Below are positions 1-7,644 of a DNA stretch of 13,233 bases, piece by piece. Location of the stretch: positions 1 through 13,233 of the forward strand of contig CAYZVX010000071.1 of assembly GCA_964482055.1 (NCBI GenBank), written 5' to 3'. The translations under genes and the position numbers were made by a program. The stretch's first letter is position 1; every line of letters begins with the position of its first letter. Below the pieces are notes generated by a model, which was not told the origin of the DNA, made no database searches, and saw nothing but the letters and a program-made list of their open reading frames with translations. The stretch comes from G020354085 sp964482055 (lineage in GTDB: Bacteria > Pseudomonadota > Gammaproteobacteria > Acidiferrobacterales > Sulfurifustaceae).

Positions 1-456
1 GCCCGACCTCGAAACCGAGGTCGGCGGCGCGCGGCGCGAGCTTCCCAGTGGGAGCGGCGTCCATGTCGGGGCGGCGCGCCAGCACCCGGAACTGGCGGCT
101 CGGCGCGCCGGCACCGCGTGGCAGTAATCCGCGCCAGATCGACAGACGCCACGGCCGGCGGCGGTCGCCTCACGATCGGCCGCTGGCGCTCCCGCGCGCA
201 GCAAAGCCTGCGGCGCATAGCGCCACGATTCGCCCCCCCATGCATTGCCACCTCTTCAAGCGGCGTAGGCGCTGCGGGTCCGAACGCAGTGCCAGTCCGA
301 TGCTCTCGGGCGGTCGTACTTCCACGCACGTGGTAAGACGCTTTGACACCGACAGGACACGGACACGGCGCGCAGGGCATTGACGCGCTTGCCCGCGCAC
401 GGGCGCGCCACCACAATACCGGCTCCCGGCCTTCGGATTCGCTCTTGCGACTTTTG
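1..456. other. Left-edge region without a recognisable gene
   Basis: No open frame here resembles a known protein. The overlapping frames on both strands are Arg/Pro/Ser-rich, as expected from translating non-coding high-GC DNA. A short perfect inverted repeat lies at 3-10 and 17-24 (CCGACCTC / GAGGTCGG, 6-base loop) with no following T-run, so it is not a convincing terminator. On the minus strand an ATG at 64-62 opens a frame that stays open to the left edge for about 21 codons. It could be the start of a divergent gene, but it is too short to judge. A TTGACA hexamer at 343-348 has no matching -10 at normal spacing, so no pldA promoter can be named with confidence. Confidence 0.6.
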
Positions 457-1377
457 ATGGCACACCTGCAAGGATTGGCGACGTGCCTGCTCGCGTTGCT
501 TCTCGGCTGCGCGACGGCGATTGCGGCCGAGAAGCCACCTGCCGACAAGGCTGGCGCGCAGACTTCCGGCGCCGAGCCCGCCGAAGCTGCCGATGCCCTA
601 GCGCAACGCGGCGCTGAGGAACGCGCGGCGCGTGAAAACCGGTTCGCCATTACACCCTATAGGCCGAACTACCTGCTGCCGGTCAGCTACAACGACAACC
701 CCAATCAGCGCTACCAGCAGCTCGATCCGTGGGAGATCAAGTTTCAGCTCAGTTTCCGTATCGAGATCCTGCCTGATCTCCTCGGCGGCCAGCTGCACTT
801 CGGCTATACGCAGCAGTCGTACTGGCAGGCCTACAACGGCGATCTGTCACGGCCTTTCCGCGAGACTAACTATGAGCCTGAGATCACGTGGGGCTACTGG
901 CTGCCACGCCGCTCCGACGGGGGCCTGCAATACCGTGGCACCTTGCTTGCCATGTCGCACCAGTCCAATGGGCGAAGCGAACCGTTGTCACGCAGCTGGA
1001 ATCGCCTGTATGCCAATTTCATATTCGACTACGGCGATTTCTACTTCAGCATCCGGCCGTGGTATCGCATCCCGGAAGGCGAAAAGTCCAGCCTTGCGGA
1101 TCCGTCGGGCGACAACAACCCGGATATTCTCGACTACATGGGCTACGGCGAGTTCCTAGCCGTGTGGGTGCGCGGCGAGCAGCGCATCGGGCTCATGCTG
1201 CGCAACAACCTCGACGCCGACAACCGCGGCGCGGCCCAGCTCGACTGGAGCTTTCCGATCCACGCCAAGGTGCTCGGTTATGTGCAGTGGTTCTACGGTT
1301 ATGGTGAGAGTCTCATCGACTACAACCACCGCGTCAACCGGCTGGGGGTCGGCGTGATGCTCAACAACTGGCTCTAG
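457..1377 (+). CDS. pldA: Outer-membrane phospholipase A1 (OMPLA)
   Basis: This is a 306-residue outer-membrane beta-barrel phospholipase that hydrolyses acyl ester bonds of phospholipids misplaced in the outer leaflet. The family works as a calcium-dependent dimer. The catalytic block is clear: His168, Ser170 and Asn182 in HQSNG...SRSWNR, with the same 2- and 12-residue spacing as His142/Ser144/Asn156 of the E. coli enzyme. A conserved GDNNPDI segment follows and the C-terminus alternates like barrel strands. The N-terminus is a signal peptide with likely cleavage after Ala24 (AIAA|EK). A Cys at residue 18 after LLLG resembles a lipobox, but lipidation is not expected in this family. The ATG at 457 has no clear ribosome-binding site. 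An in-frame TTG at 445 would add MRLL, supplying the basic residue the ATG version lacks, so it is a real alternative start. cnoX follows 44 bases downstream on the same strand, but no functional link is evident. Confidence 0.93.
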   Translation: MAHLQGLATCLLALLLGCATAIAAEKPPADKAGAQTSGAEPAEAADALAQRGAEERAARENRFAITPYRPNYLLPVSYNDNPNQRYQQLDPWEIKFQLSFRIEILPDLLGGQLHFGYTQQSYWQAYNGDLSRPFRETNYEPEITWGYWLPRRSDGGLQYRGTLLAMSHQSNGRSEPLSRSWNRLYANFIFDYGDFYFSIRPWYRIPEGEKSSLADPSGDNNPDILDYMGYGEFLAVWVRGEQRIGLMLRNNLDADNRGAAQLDWSFPIHAKVLGYVQWFYGYGESLIDYNHRVNRLGVGVMLNNWL

Positions 1378-1421
1378 CCAGGCGCGCGTTGCGGGCGCGG
1401 CGCGCACGCCAGGACGCCTCG

Positions 1422-2282
1422 ATGGCCAATCCTCTCTACGTGTTCGATGCGACCGCGGAGAATTTCCAGCGCCTGGTGCTGGAAAACTCCGCCAAGGGCC
1501 CGGTATTGGTGAACTACTGGTCGCCGCGTGCCGGTCCATGCCTGATGCTGATGCCACGCCTCGTGCGCCTGGCCGGTGAGTTTGGCGGGCGCTTTCTGCT
1601 CGTCATGCTCAACACCGATGAGCTCGGGCCGCTAGCCCGCTCGCACGGCGTTGTTAGCCTGCCGACGGTCAAGGCGTTCCGGCACGGCAAGGTCGTCGAC
1701 ACCCTGCACGGCGCGGAGTCCGAAGGCGTGCTGCGCGAGTTCATCCACAGACAGCTCTCCGACGCGGCCGACAAACTGCACCGCGCGCTCGAGGCGCATG
1801 CGCGCGGTGACACTGCCAGCGCCGTGCGCCTCGTGGCACAGGCTGCGCTCGCCAATCCGCAAGACACGCGCCTGCCACTCGATCTTGCCAAGCTGCTCGT
1901 GCTGCAAGGCCGTTACGCGCAGGCCGATGATCTGTTGCAGGCGCTGCCGGCCGAGGCGCGTGCAACGCCGGAGCTGCGCCGGCTCGCCGCCCATGTCGCC
2001 TTCCTGCGCGCCGCCCATGAAGCGCCGCCGGCCACAGAATTGGAGCAGGCGGTCGCCGCGGACCCCGACAATCTGGAGGCGCGCTATCAGCTGAGCGCCG
2101 TGCGGCTTCTCGCCAACGAATACGACGCGGCGATGCAGCAGCTTCTGGAGATCGCCCGCCGCGACCGCGGCTTTCGCCACGGCGCCGCCTGCAACGGGCT
2201 GCTCGCTCTGTTCGACTTGCTGGGCGAAGAGGATGAACGCGTGGTGCGGTTCAGCGCCCTGCTGCAGCAGGCCATGAGCTGA
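1422..2282 (+). CDS. cnoX: Thioredoxin/TPR chaperedoxin, CnoX (YbbN) family
   Basis: This 286-residue protein has an N-terminal thioredoxin fold (about residues 5-112) followed by a helical TPR-like region (about 118-286). Domain order and length match E. coli CnoX (about 284 aa). CnoX is a cytoplasmic holdase that protects proteins from hypochlorous acid-type stress and hands clients to GroEL and DnaK. The redox site reads A37-G-P-C40 in place of the thioredoxin CGPC, so only the second Cys remains. The cis-proline loop is at Pro81 (SLPTV). CnoX proteins commonly lack a full CXXC and are poor disulfide reductases, so this fits the family. The ATG at 1422 was chosen because AGGA lies 8 bases upstream and homology begins just after it. 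The in-frame TTG at 1389 adds only Arg-rich residues. The gene converges on the DUF1428 remnant 15 bases downstream. Confidence 0.88.
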   Translation: MANPLYVFDATAENFQRLVLENSAKGPVLVNYWSPRAGPCLMLMPRLVRLAGEFGGRFLLVMLNTDELGPLARSHGVVSLPTVKAFRHGKVVDTLHGAESEGVLREFIHRQLSDAADKLHRALEAHARGDTASAVRLVAQAALANPQDTRLPLDLAKLLVLQGRYAQADDLLQALPAEARATPELRRLAAHVAFLRAAHEAPPATELEQAVAADPDNLEARYQLSAVRLLANEYDAAMQQLLEIARRDRGFRHGAACNGLLALFDLLGEEDERVVRFSALLQQAMS

Positions 2283-2297
2283 CCGGCGCCGCTTATC

Positions 2298-2504
2298 CTA
2301 GAAATCGACCAGAACCTTGAAGCCGCCATAGGCCATGCGCTTGACGTCGAACGGCAGCGACTTCATGTCCATCATCTTGGCCATGCGCGGATCGTTCATG
2401 ACCTTCCTGTTGACGCTGTCGCGATCGGCGCGCGACTTGTAGACGATGAACGAGAAGAACACGGTCTCGTTGCGCTTGAGCTTGGCAAGGCGCGGGAACG
2501 GTCC
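2298..2504 (-). pseudogene. Truncated DUF1428 (YbaA-like) protein remnant
   Basis: The last 68 codons are the C-terminal half of a DUF1428 protein (dimeric alpha/beta-barrel fold, function unknown, about 117 aa normally). The characteristic stretches FPRLAKLK, ETVFFSFIVYKSRADRD, MNDPRM and the terminal KRMAYGGFKVLVDF are all present. The family N-terminal half, which begins with a YVDGFVLPVP-like strand, is not found in any minus-strand frame up to the soeC stop. The frame stays open upstream to about 2660 and contains GAAEQLREC at about 2580-2604, which loosely resembles the family's GALEYREC. A Pro/Arg-rich stretch separates it from FPRL. A GTG at 2618 could in principle start a 106-aa product. 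I infer decay by deletion or frameshift. A sequencing or assembly error is the main alternative. Confidence 0.72.
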
Positions 2505-2748
2505 TCGGCACGGTCGAAATCGCCGAGCAGGCGGACCAGGTGTTGGCGAAGACGCAGCGCGGTCGAAGGCGTCGGTGCATTCGCGCAATTGTTCGGCTGC
2601 ACCCAGGCTCACCGGCACCGCATCCCAAGGCCAAGGTTGACCAACCGGGCGCCAGCTCGAGAGCGTGCTTGCGCCTCACCCGGCAGTATGATGAATCGAT
2701 ACAGGAAATGATATCCAACGGGCCTGCGCGCACACCGCGCAGACACGG
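2505..2748. other. Unassigned spacer between DUF1428 remnant and soeC
   Basis: No intact gene is recognisable here. The minus strand probably includes the degraded 5' part of the DUF1428 gene (possible match at about 2580-2604). The stretch nearer soeC shows no protein similarity I can name and no clear hairpin-plus-T-run terminator for the soe operon. Confidence 0.5.
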
Positions 2749-3744
2749 CTAGGACACGACCTGGTAGTAGAGATTCTGGGGGTGGTTGGCCTGGGCGAAG
2801 AAGAACCAGCGCTCCGCCAGCAGCCCAAGGTACTGCGCAACGAAGGCCGCCGCGAGCGCGGTTCCGCCGGCCGCAAGGCCCGCGGCGTGCCACGACAGGC
2901 CGGCCCAGATCAACAGCGCCGGGACCGGGAAGACCAGCACCAGGAACGCCCACTTCACGGAGCGGAACACCCAAAGCGGCGCGCGGTGAAAGAACTCGCG
3001 CGTGTTGAACGATCCGCCCATGAAGCCCTGCGCGCGCTGGGTGATGCGCGCATGCCGCACGCCGATCGCGGTCTGCAACGTCGAGATCGGGCGCAAGCGC
3101 GCATTGCGGACCAAGGATGCGACGCGCGTCACCAACACCGCCGCCGTCGCGATCAGCGCCCACACGCCGTAGAAATAAGTGAGCGGCGGCGCCAACCACG
3201 CCGAATAGGCGGCGGCGAACAGGAACCCGGAGGCGAGCCCGAACAGCGTGTAATTGACGACGGTGAGCCAGCTGGCCCACTCGCGCAGGAACTTGAGGCA
3301 GGCGTAGATCATGCCGGTGCACAGATACAGCAGAAACGCCAGCAGCGCGCCGCCGGCCCCCACGAACAGGGTCAAATCGTTCGGAATTGCGGTGTGAATG
3401 CCGATGACCGAAAGATCCCAGCCGAGGAAATGCAGCGCCCCGTAAACCAGCACCGCACCCATCAGCGCGGGCAGCACAATCACCTCGCGCGACAGCCACG
3501 AGGTGCGCCAGCGCGTGGCGGAACGCCAGGCACGCTCCGGCCGCCCCAGGTGAAAGAACGAGGCGATGAGCCCGCCGATCAGAAAGGCGAGCGCGATCAG
3601 GCTGCCGAACGCGTAGAAACCGGCGGACGGCTGCGGCAACAGGTAGATCGTGGCGTAGATCTGCACCGTGTAGAGCGCGATGAACAGCCCCTGGCCGACG
3701 CCGATCAGAGTAGTAAGGAACAGCACAGAAAAGGCCGGATGCAT
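2749..3744 (-). CDS. soeC: Sulfite dehydrogenase membrane anchor SoeC (DmsC/NrfD type)
   Basis: This 331-residue integral membrane protein has eight predicted transmembrane segments, at about residues 5-27, 43-67, 88-108, 124-149, 157-180, 188-209, 269-287 and 291-317. DmsC-family marks include HLGRPERA at 65-72, SWLSREV at 82-88 and the C-terminal ERWFFFAQANHP. DmsC-type subunits anchor a molybdenum enzyme and its iron-sulfur subunit to the inner membrane and exchange electrons with quinone. Here, beside SoeA and SoeB, the expected role is passing sulfite-derived electrons to the quinone pool. It is the last gene of the operon, 109 bases after soeB. GAGAG about 6 bases before the ATG is a modest ribosome-binding site. 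No haem-binding pattern is claimed. The main alternative is an anchor of a related polysulfide, DMSO or tetrathionate enzyme, which the SoeA/SoeB sequences make less likely. Confidence 0.87.
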   Translation of the reverse strand: MHPAFSVLFLTTLIGVGQGLFIALYTVQIYATIYLLPQPSAGFYAFGSLIALAFLIGGLIASFFHLGRPERAWRSATRWRTSWLSREVIVLPALMGAVLVYGALHFLGWDLSVIGIHTAIPNDLTLFVGAGGALLAFLLYLCTGMIYACLKFLREWASWLTVVNYTLFGLASGFLFAAAYSAWLAPPLTYFYGVWALIATAAVLVTRVASLVRNARLRPISTLQTAIGVRHARITQRAQGFMGGSFNTREFFHRAPLWVFRSVKWAFLVLVFPVPALLIWAGLSWHAAGLAAGGTALAAAFVAQYLGLLAERWFFFAQANHPQNLYYQVVS

Positions 3745-3754
3745 CTAGACTCTC

Positions 3755-3829
3755 GGTTTCAAGTTCTTGGTTGCTGGTTTCAGGTTCAGCGCTTCTCTGG
3801 TTTCAACTTGAAACCCGAAACTTGAAACC
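3755..3829. repeat. GGTTTCA/TGAAACC repeat dyad in the soeB-soeC gap
   Basis: The gap holds GGTTTCA words at 3755, 3776 and 3799 and two inverted copies of the 11-mer AACTTGAAACC (3805-3815 and 3819-3829). The first word extends to GGTTTCAAGTT (3755-3765), the exact reverse complement of the later copies, so a long hairpin can form. A smaller perfect hairpin is GGTTTCAA-C-TTGAAACC at 3799-3815. The AT-rich composition contrasts with the flanking genes. It could act in mRNA processing or differential stability between soeB and soeC, or be a mobile-type intergenic repeat. No T-run makes it a standard terminator. Confidence 0.8.
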
Positions 3830-3853
3830 GCACGCTGCTCGCGTCCCCACGCA

Positions 3854-4585
3854 CTACCAGCTGGTCACATCATCGAGTGACGGTTCGCTGAGCGCGGGCT
3901 TCGGCAGCGCGCGCTCCTTCTTGAGCGGGTTGTCGGCGCGGATCAGCTCGTCTTCGTGGATCTTGATGCGCGTCTTGCGGCGCGGCAGGTAGTGGTTGGC
4001 CGGGCGCGTCCCCCACTCCGGCATGAGCGCGTAGCCGCCGGCCTCGCGGATCGCCACCGACACCGCGGAATCCGGATCGTGCACGTCGCCGAACAGGCGC
4101 GCGTTGGTGGGACAGGCGAGCACGCAGGCGGGCTTGCGGCGCTCTTCCGGCAGCGTTTCGTCGTAGATGCGATCGACGCACAGCGTGCACTTCTTCATCA
4201 CCTTCTGGTGCGAATCCAATTCGCGCACCCCGTACGGGCAGGCCCACGAGCAGTACTTGCAGCCGATGCACTTGTCGTAGTCGACCAGCACGATGCCGTC
4301 TTCGGGGCGCTTGTAGCTCGCCCCGGTGGGGCACACCGGCACGCACGGCGGGTCCTCGCAGTGCAGGCAGGACTTCGGGAAGTGCACCAGTTCGGTGTTG
4401 GGGAACTCGCCGACCTCGAAGGTCTGCACGCGGTTGAAGAAGCAGCCGCTCGGGTCCTCGCCGTAGGGACGATCGTCCGACAGATACCCGGCCGCCCCCG
4501 AGGTGTTCCACTCCTTGCACGAGGTGACGCAGGCGTGGCAGCCGACGCACACATTAAGGTCAATCACGAGCGCCAGCTGCGTCAT
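3854..4585 (-). CDS. soeB: Sulfite dehydrogenase iron-sulfur subunit SoeB
   Basis: This 243-residue electron-transfer subunit is of the DmsB/PsrB ferredoxin type. Sixteen cysteines in four groups can bind four [4Fe-4S] clusters: Cys13/16/19/23, Cys73/76/81/85, Cys106/109/112/116 and Cys133/136/154/158. Cys ligands are exchanged between groups in this fold. There is no signal peptide, consistent with a cytoplasmic location. The Cys-group order and the segments FFNRVQTFEVGEFP and KSCLHCEDPPCVPVCPTGAS closely resemble SoeB of purple sulfur bacteria as I recall it. The subunit would relay electrons from the SoeA molybdenum centre to SoeC. The ATG at 4585 is preceded by a GAGG ribosome-binding site. 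It lies between soeA (125-base gap) and soeC (109-base gap), and both gaps contain repeat dyads. Confidence 0.9.
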   Translation of the reverse strand: MTQLALVIDLNVCVGCHACVTSCKEWNTSGAAGYLSDDRPYGEDPSGCFFNRVQTFEVGEFPNTELVHFPKSCLHCEDPPCVPVCPTGASYKRPEDGIVLVDYDKCIGCKYCSWACPYGVRELDSHQKVMKKCTLCVDRIYDETLPEERRKPACVLACPTNARLFGDVHDPDSAVSVAIREAGGYALMPEWGTRPANHYLPRRKTRIKIHEDELIRADNPLKKERALPKPALSEPSLDDVTSW

Positions 4586-4618
4586 TGTGCGCCTCGGCTT
4601 CCGGCAATGGCGAGCGCC

Positions 4619-4707
4619 GAATTGTGAATTGTGAATTGTGAATGTTGGATTGAGGTGCGCGCGGGGCGCGCTCCTTCATCCAACACTAAGCGCTCAACAT
4701 TCAACAT
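4619..4707. repeat. Heptamer repeats and dyad in the soeA-soeB gap
   Basis: GAATTGT is repeated three times in tandem at 4619-4639, followed by GAATGTTGGAT. On the other side lie ATCCAACA (4678-4685) and a tandem TCAACAT pair (4694-4707). TGTTGGAT (4643-4650) pairs exactly with ATCCAACA, and the GC-rich centre (about 4656-4671, GCGCGC on both sides) extends the stem. GAATGTT (4640-4646) is also the reverse complement of AACATTC (4696-4702). The whole gap can therefore fold. It resembles the soeB-soeC gap in design but uses a different word. It may mark transcript processing or attenuation within the operon. Confidence 0.82.
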
Positions 4708-4710
4708 TGT

Positions 4711-7635
4711 TCAGTTCCCCACGATCTTGCCGGCGACATAGGCCATCCACGAGCGCTTGCGTGGCGGCTCGCCCGGCACCGGCTTGAGCGCTGGGAACTG
4801 CGGATAGCTCTCCTTCGGTTCCGCGTGGTGCGCCTTGTAGATGCGCACGCGCACGTCGTACCAGCCGGCCTGGCCGGTGACGGGATCTGAGTTCGACAGG
4901 TGCTCGCCGTCGGCCGCGGGCGGCAGCTCCTCGGAGATCACGTGGTTCAGAAGAAATCCCTTGCGCGCCTCGTTGGCCTCCGGCGCGAGGTTCCAGGCGC
5001 CGGACTGCTTGCCGATCGCGTTCCAGGTCCACACCGTGCCGGGCTCAGTGGCCTCGGAGTAGCGGCACAGGCAGCGCACCCTGCCCCACATGCTCTCGAC
5101 CCAGATCCAGTCGCCGTCGCCGATGCCCTGGGCCTGCGCGGTCTGCGGATTCACATAGAGATAGTTATAGGTGTGGATCTGGCGCAGCCAGGCGTTCTGC
5201 GAGTCCCAGGAGTGATACATCGCCATGGGGCGCTGCGTCACGGCGTTGAGCGGGTACTTCTGCCGGTCGGTGACCTGCGACTCGAGTGGCTCGTAGTAAA
5301 ACGGCAGCGGATCGAAATAGGTGGCGACGCGCTTGCGCAGCCGCTCCGGCGGCTGGCGCGTGAGGCCCTTGCCGTGCGCGGCGAGGCGGAATTTCTGCAA
5401 GACTTCGGAATAGATGTGGATCAGAATCGGCTCGGCGTAGCGCGTCAGGCGATGGCGCTGCGCCCACTCGAGATAACCCTGATTCCAGTTGCGCATGTAC
5501 TGGTAGCTCCTGGGCAGCTCGTAGTGGAACACGCAGTTGTTCTTGGCGTACATCTGCCACTGGTTCGGGTTGGGCTCACCCTTCATGAACTTCTCGCCGC
5601 CGCGCCCGCGCCAGCCGGCGAGAAAGCCGATGCCCGAGCCGGGCTCGATCTCGTAGTTCACGATGAAGTCCGGATAGTCGCGAAACTTGCGCGCGCCGTC
5701 CTGGGTGGTGAAGGCCGGCAGCTTGAGGCGCGAGCCGAGCTCGATCAGCACTTCCTGGAACGGTTTGCACTCGCCCTTGGGCGGCACCACCGGGATGCGC
5801 ACCGCATCGACCGGCCCGTCGAATTCCGAGATCGGCCGGTCGAGCATGCTCATCACGTCGTAGCGCTCGAGGTAGGTGGTATCGGGCAGCACCAGATCGG
5901 CGTACGCCACCATCTCCGACTGGAACGCGTCGCACACGACGATGAACGGGATCTTGTGCTCGCCGTGCTCGTCCTTGTCGTTGAGCATCTTGCGCACCTC
6001 GACCGTGTTCATGGTCGAGTTCCACGCCATGTTGGCCATGAAAATGAGCAGCGTGTCGATCTTGTATGGGTCGCCGCGCCAGGCATTGGTGATGACGTTG
6101 TGCATGAGCCCGTGCACCGAGAGCGGATACTCCCAGGAGAAGGCCTTGTCGATGCGCACCGGATTGCCGTCGGCGTCGACGAACAGGTCGTCGGGATCGG
6201 CCGGCCAGCCGAGCGCCATGCCGTCGAGCGGCCGGTTGGGCCGCACGGCGTAGGGGCTGGTCGGGGTCTTGGCGCACGGCGGGATCGGGCGCGGGAACGG
6301 TGCCTTGTGCCGAAACCCGCCCGGCCGGTCGATCGTGCCAAGGAGGCTCATCAAGATGGCGAGTGCGCGGATCGTGTGAAAGCCGTTGGAGTGTGCGGCT
6401 AAGCCCCGCATGGCGTGGAACGCCACCGGGTTGCCGGTCACGGTCTCGTGCTCTCTGCCCCAGGTGTCGGTCCAGGCGATGGGCAGCTCGATCTTCTGGT
6501 CGCGCGCGGTGACGCCCATCTCGTAGGCGAGGCGCTTGATGGTTTCGACCGGGATGCCGGTAATGCTGCTCGCCCACTGCGGCGTGTAGTCCTTGACGCG
6601 CTCGACCAGCAGCTGGAAGGCCGGCTTGACCGGCGTGCCGTCGGCGAGGCGAAACTCACCCAGCAGGCGCGGATCGGCGCCTTCGGTGTGGGTGATCACG
6701 GCCTTGTCCTTCAAGCGATCCCACCACAGCTTGTTCTGCGGATCGAAGCAGCCCTCCTCCACCGGCACCTCGGCACGCACGAACATGCCGAATTCCGAGG
6801 ACTGCTCGTTCATGTTCACGAGCTCCGCGGCGTTGCTGTAGCGCACGAGAAAATCGCGGTCGAACAGGCCCTGGTGGATGATCTCGTGGATGAGCGCGAG
6901 CAGCAACGCCCCATCGGTGCCGGGCTTGATCGGCACCCACTCATCGGCGATCGCCGAGTAGCCGGTGCGCACCGGGTTGATCGAGATGAAGCGCCCGCCG
7001 CTGCGCTTGAACCTGGAGATCGCGATCTTCAGGGGGTTGCTGTGATGGTCCTCGGCGGTGCCGATCATGACGAAGAGCTTGGCGCGCTCCAGATCCGGCC
7101 CGCCGAACTCCCAGAACGAGCCGCCGATCGTATAGATCATGCCGGCCGCCATGTTGACCGAGCAGAACCCGCCATGCGCGGCGTAGTTGGGCGTACCGAA
7201 TTGTTTGGCGAAGAGGCCGGTGAGCGCCTGCATCTGATCGCGTCCGGTGAAGAGCGCGAATTTCTTCGGATCGGTGGCGCGGATCTTGGCGAGGCGTTCC
7301 TCGAGCAGGGCGAACGCCTCGTCCCAGGAGATCGCCTCGAACTCGTTCGCGCCGCGCTCCGCGCCCGCCTTGCGCTTCAAGGGCTTCGTGAGCCGTGCCG
7401 GGGAGTACTGCTTCATGATGCCGGAGGCACCCTTGGCGCAGATCACGCCTTGGTTGAGCGGATGCTCCGGGTTGCCCTCAATGTAGCGAATCTCGCCGTC
7501 GCGCAGGTGCACGCGGATGCCGCAGCGGCACGCGCACATGTAGCAGGTGGTGGTCTTGATCTCGGTACGGCCGCCTTCACTGGCGGCAACGGGCGCAGAC
7601 ACGGGGAACGGTCTCGGGGACGGAAGTTCGCTCAA
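4711..7635 (-). CDS. soeA: Sulfite dehydrogenase molybdopterin subunit SoeA
   Basis: This catalytic subunit, about 974 residues, belongs to the DMSO-reductase molybdoenzyme family. In the SoeABC complex it oxidises sulfite to sulfate on the cytoplasmic side. Near the N-terminus is a [4Fe-4S] motif, Cys31-x2-Cys34-x3-Cys38-x27-Cys66, with Lys68 in CAKG, followed by SGIMKQYSPARL. Cys158 in GGFCSVN is the probable molybdenum ligand (inference from position). The C-terminal pterin-dinucleotide-binding domain starts at about residue 800 (MYHSWDSQNAWLRQ). There is no twin-arginine signal, which separates it from periplasmic PsrA, PhsA and TtrA types. The start is uncertain: the frame is open back to 7836, but homology begins near 7550. 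No ATG lies between the AT-rich spacer and the Cys motif. Candidates are TTG 7635 (used here), GTG 7650 and GTG 7602. SoeABC identity rests on remembered family similarity; substrate is not proven. Confidence 0.88.
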   Translation of the reverse strand: MSELPSPRPFPVSAPVAASEGGRTEIKTTTCYMCACRCGIRVHLRDGEIRYIEGNPEHPLNQGVICAKGASGIMKQYSPARLTKPLKRKAGAERGANEFEAISWDEAFALLEERLAKIRATDPKKFALFTGRDQMQALTGLFAKQFGTPNYAAHGGFCSVNMAAGMIYTIGGSFWEFGGPDLERAKLFVMIGTAEDHHSNPLKIAISRFKRSGGRFISINPVRTGYSAIADEWVPIKPGTDGALLLALIHEIIHQGLFDRDFLVRYSNAAELVNMNEQSSEFGMFVRAEVPVEEGCFDPQNKLWWDRLKDKAVITHTEGADPRLLGEFRLADGTPVKPAFQLLVERVKDYTPQWASSITGIPVETIKRLAYEMGVTARDQKIELPIAWTDTWGREHETVTGNPVAFHAMRGLAAHSNGFHTIRALAILMSLLGTIDRPGGFRHKAPFPRPIPPCAKTPTSPYAVRPNRPLDGMALGWPADPDDLFVDADGNPVRIDKAFSWEYPLSVHGLMHNVITNAWRGDPYKIDTLLIFMANMAWNSTMNTVEVRKMLNDKDEHGEHKIPFIVVCDAFQSEMVAYADLVLPDTTYLERYDVMSMLDRPISEFDGPVDAVRIPVVPPKGECKPFQEVLIELGSRLKLPAFTTQDGARKFRDYPDFIVNYEIEPGSGIGFLAGWRGRGGEKFMKGEPNPNQWQMYAKNNCVFHYELPRSYQYMRNWNQGYLEWAQRHRLTRYAEPILIHIYSEVLQKFRLAAHGKGLTRQPPERLRKRVATYFDPLPFYYEPLESQVTDRQKYPLNAVTQRPMAMYHSWDSQNAWLRQIHTYNYLYVNPQTAQAQGIGDGDWIWVESMWGRVRCLCRYSEATEPGTVWTWNAIGKQSGAWNLAPEANEARKGFLLNHVISEELPPAADGEHLSNSDPVTGQAGWYDVRVRIYKAHHAEPKESYPQFPALKPVPGEPPRKRSWMAYVAGKIVGN

Positions 7636-7644
7636 TATAGGGAC

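Noticed and set aside
3..24. Inverted repeat as a terminator of an upstream gene
   Set aside because: The stem is perfect over 8 bases but no T-run follows on either strand, and the neighbouring gene is outside the window.
48..383. 111-codon + strand frame near the left edge
   Set aside because: Arg/Pro/Ser-rich, no ribosome-binding site, overlaps other equally open frames, and no similarity recognised.
2609..3825. Long alternative frames on both strands over soeC
   Set aside because: They conflict with the eight-helix membrane protein and show no hydrophobic pattern or family motif.
4619..4639. Tandem GAATTGT units as a CRISPR or iteron array
   Set aside because: Units are only 7 bases, directly adjacent without spacers, and limited to three copies with no replication or cas gene nearby.
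4711..7635. Catalytic subunit as periplasmic polysulfide, thiosulfate or tetrathionate reductase
   Set aside because: No twin-arginine signal precedes the first Cys motif, and the SoeB and SoeC sequences fit the cytoplasmic sulfite dehydrogenase type better. A phylogeny would settle it.
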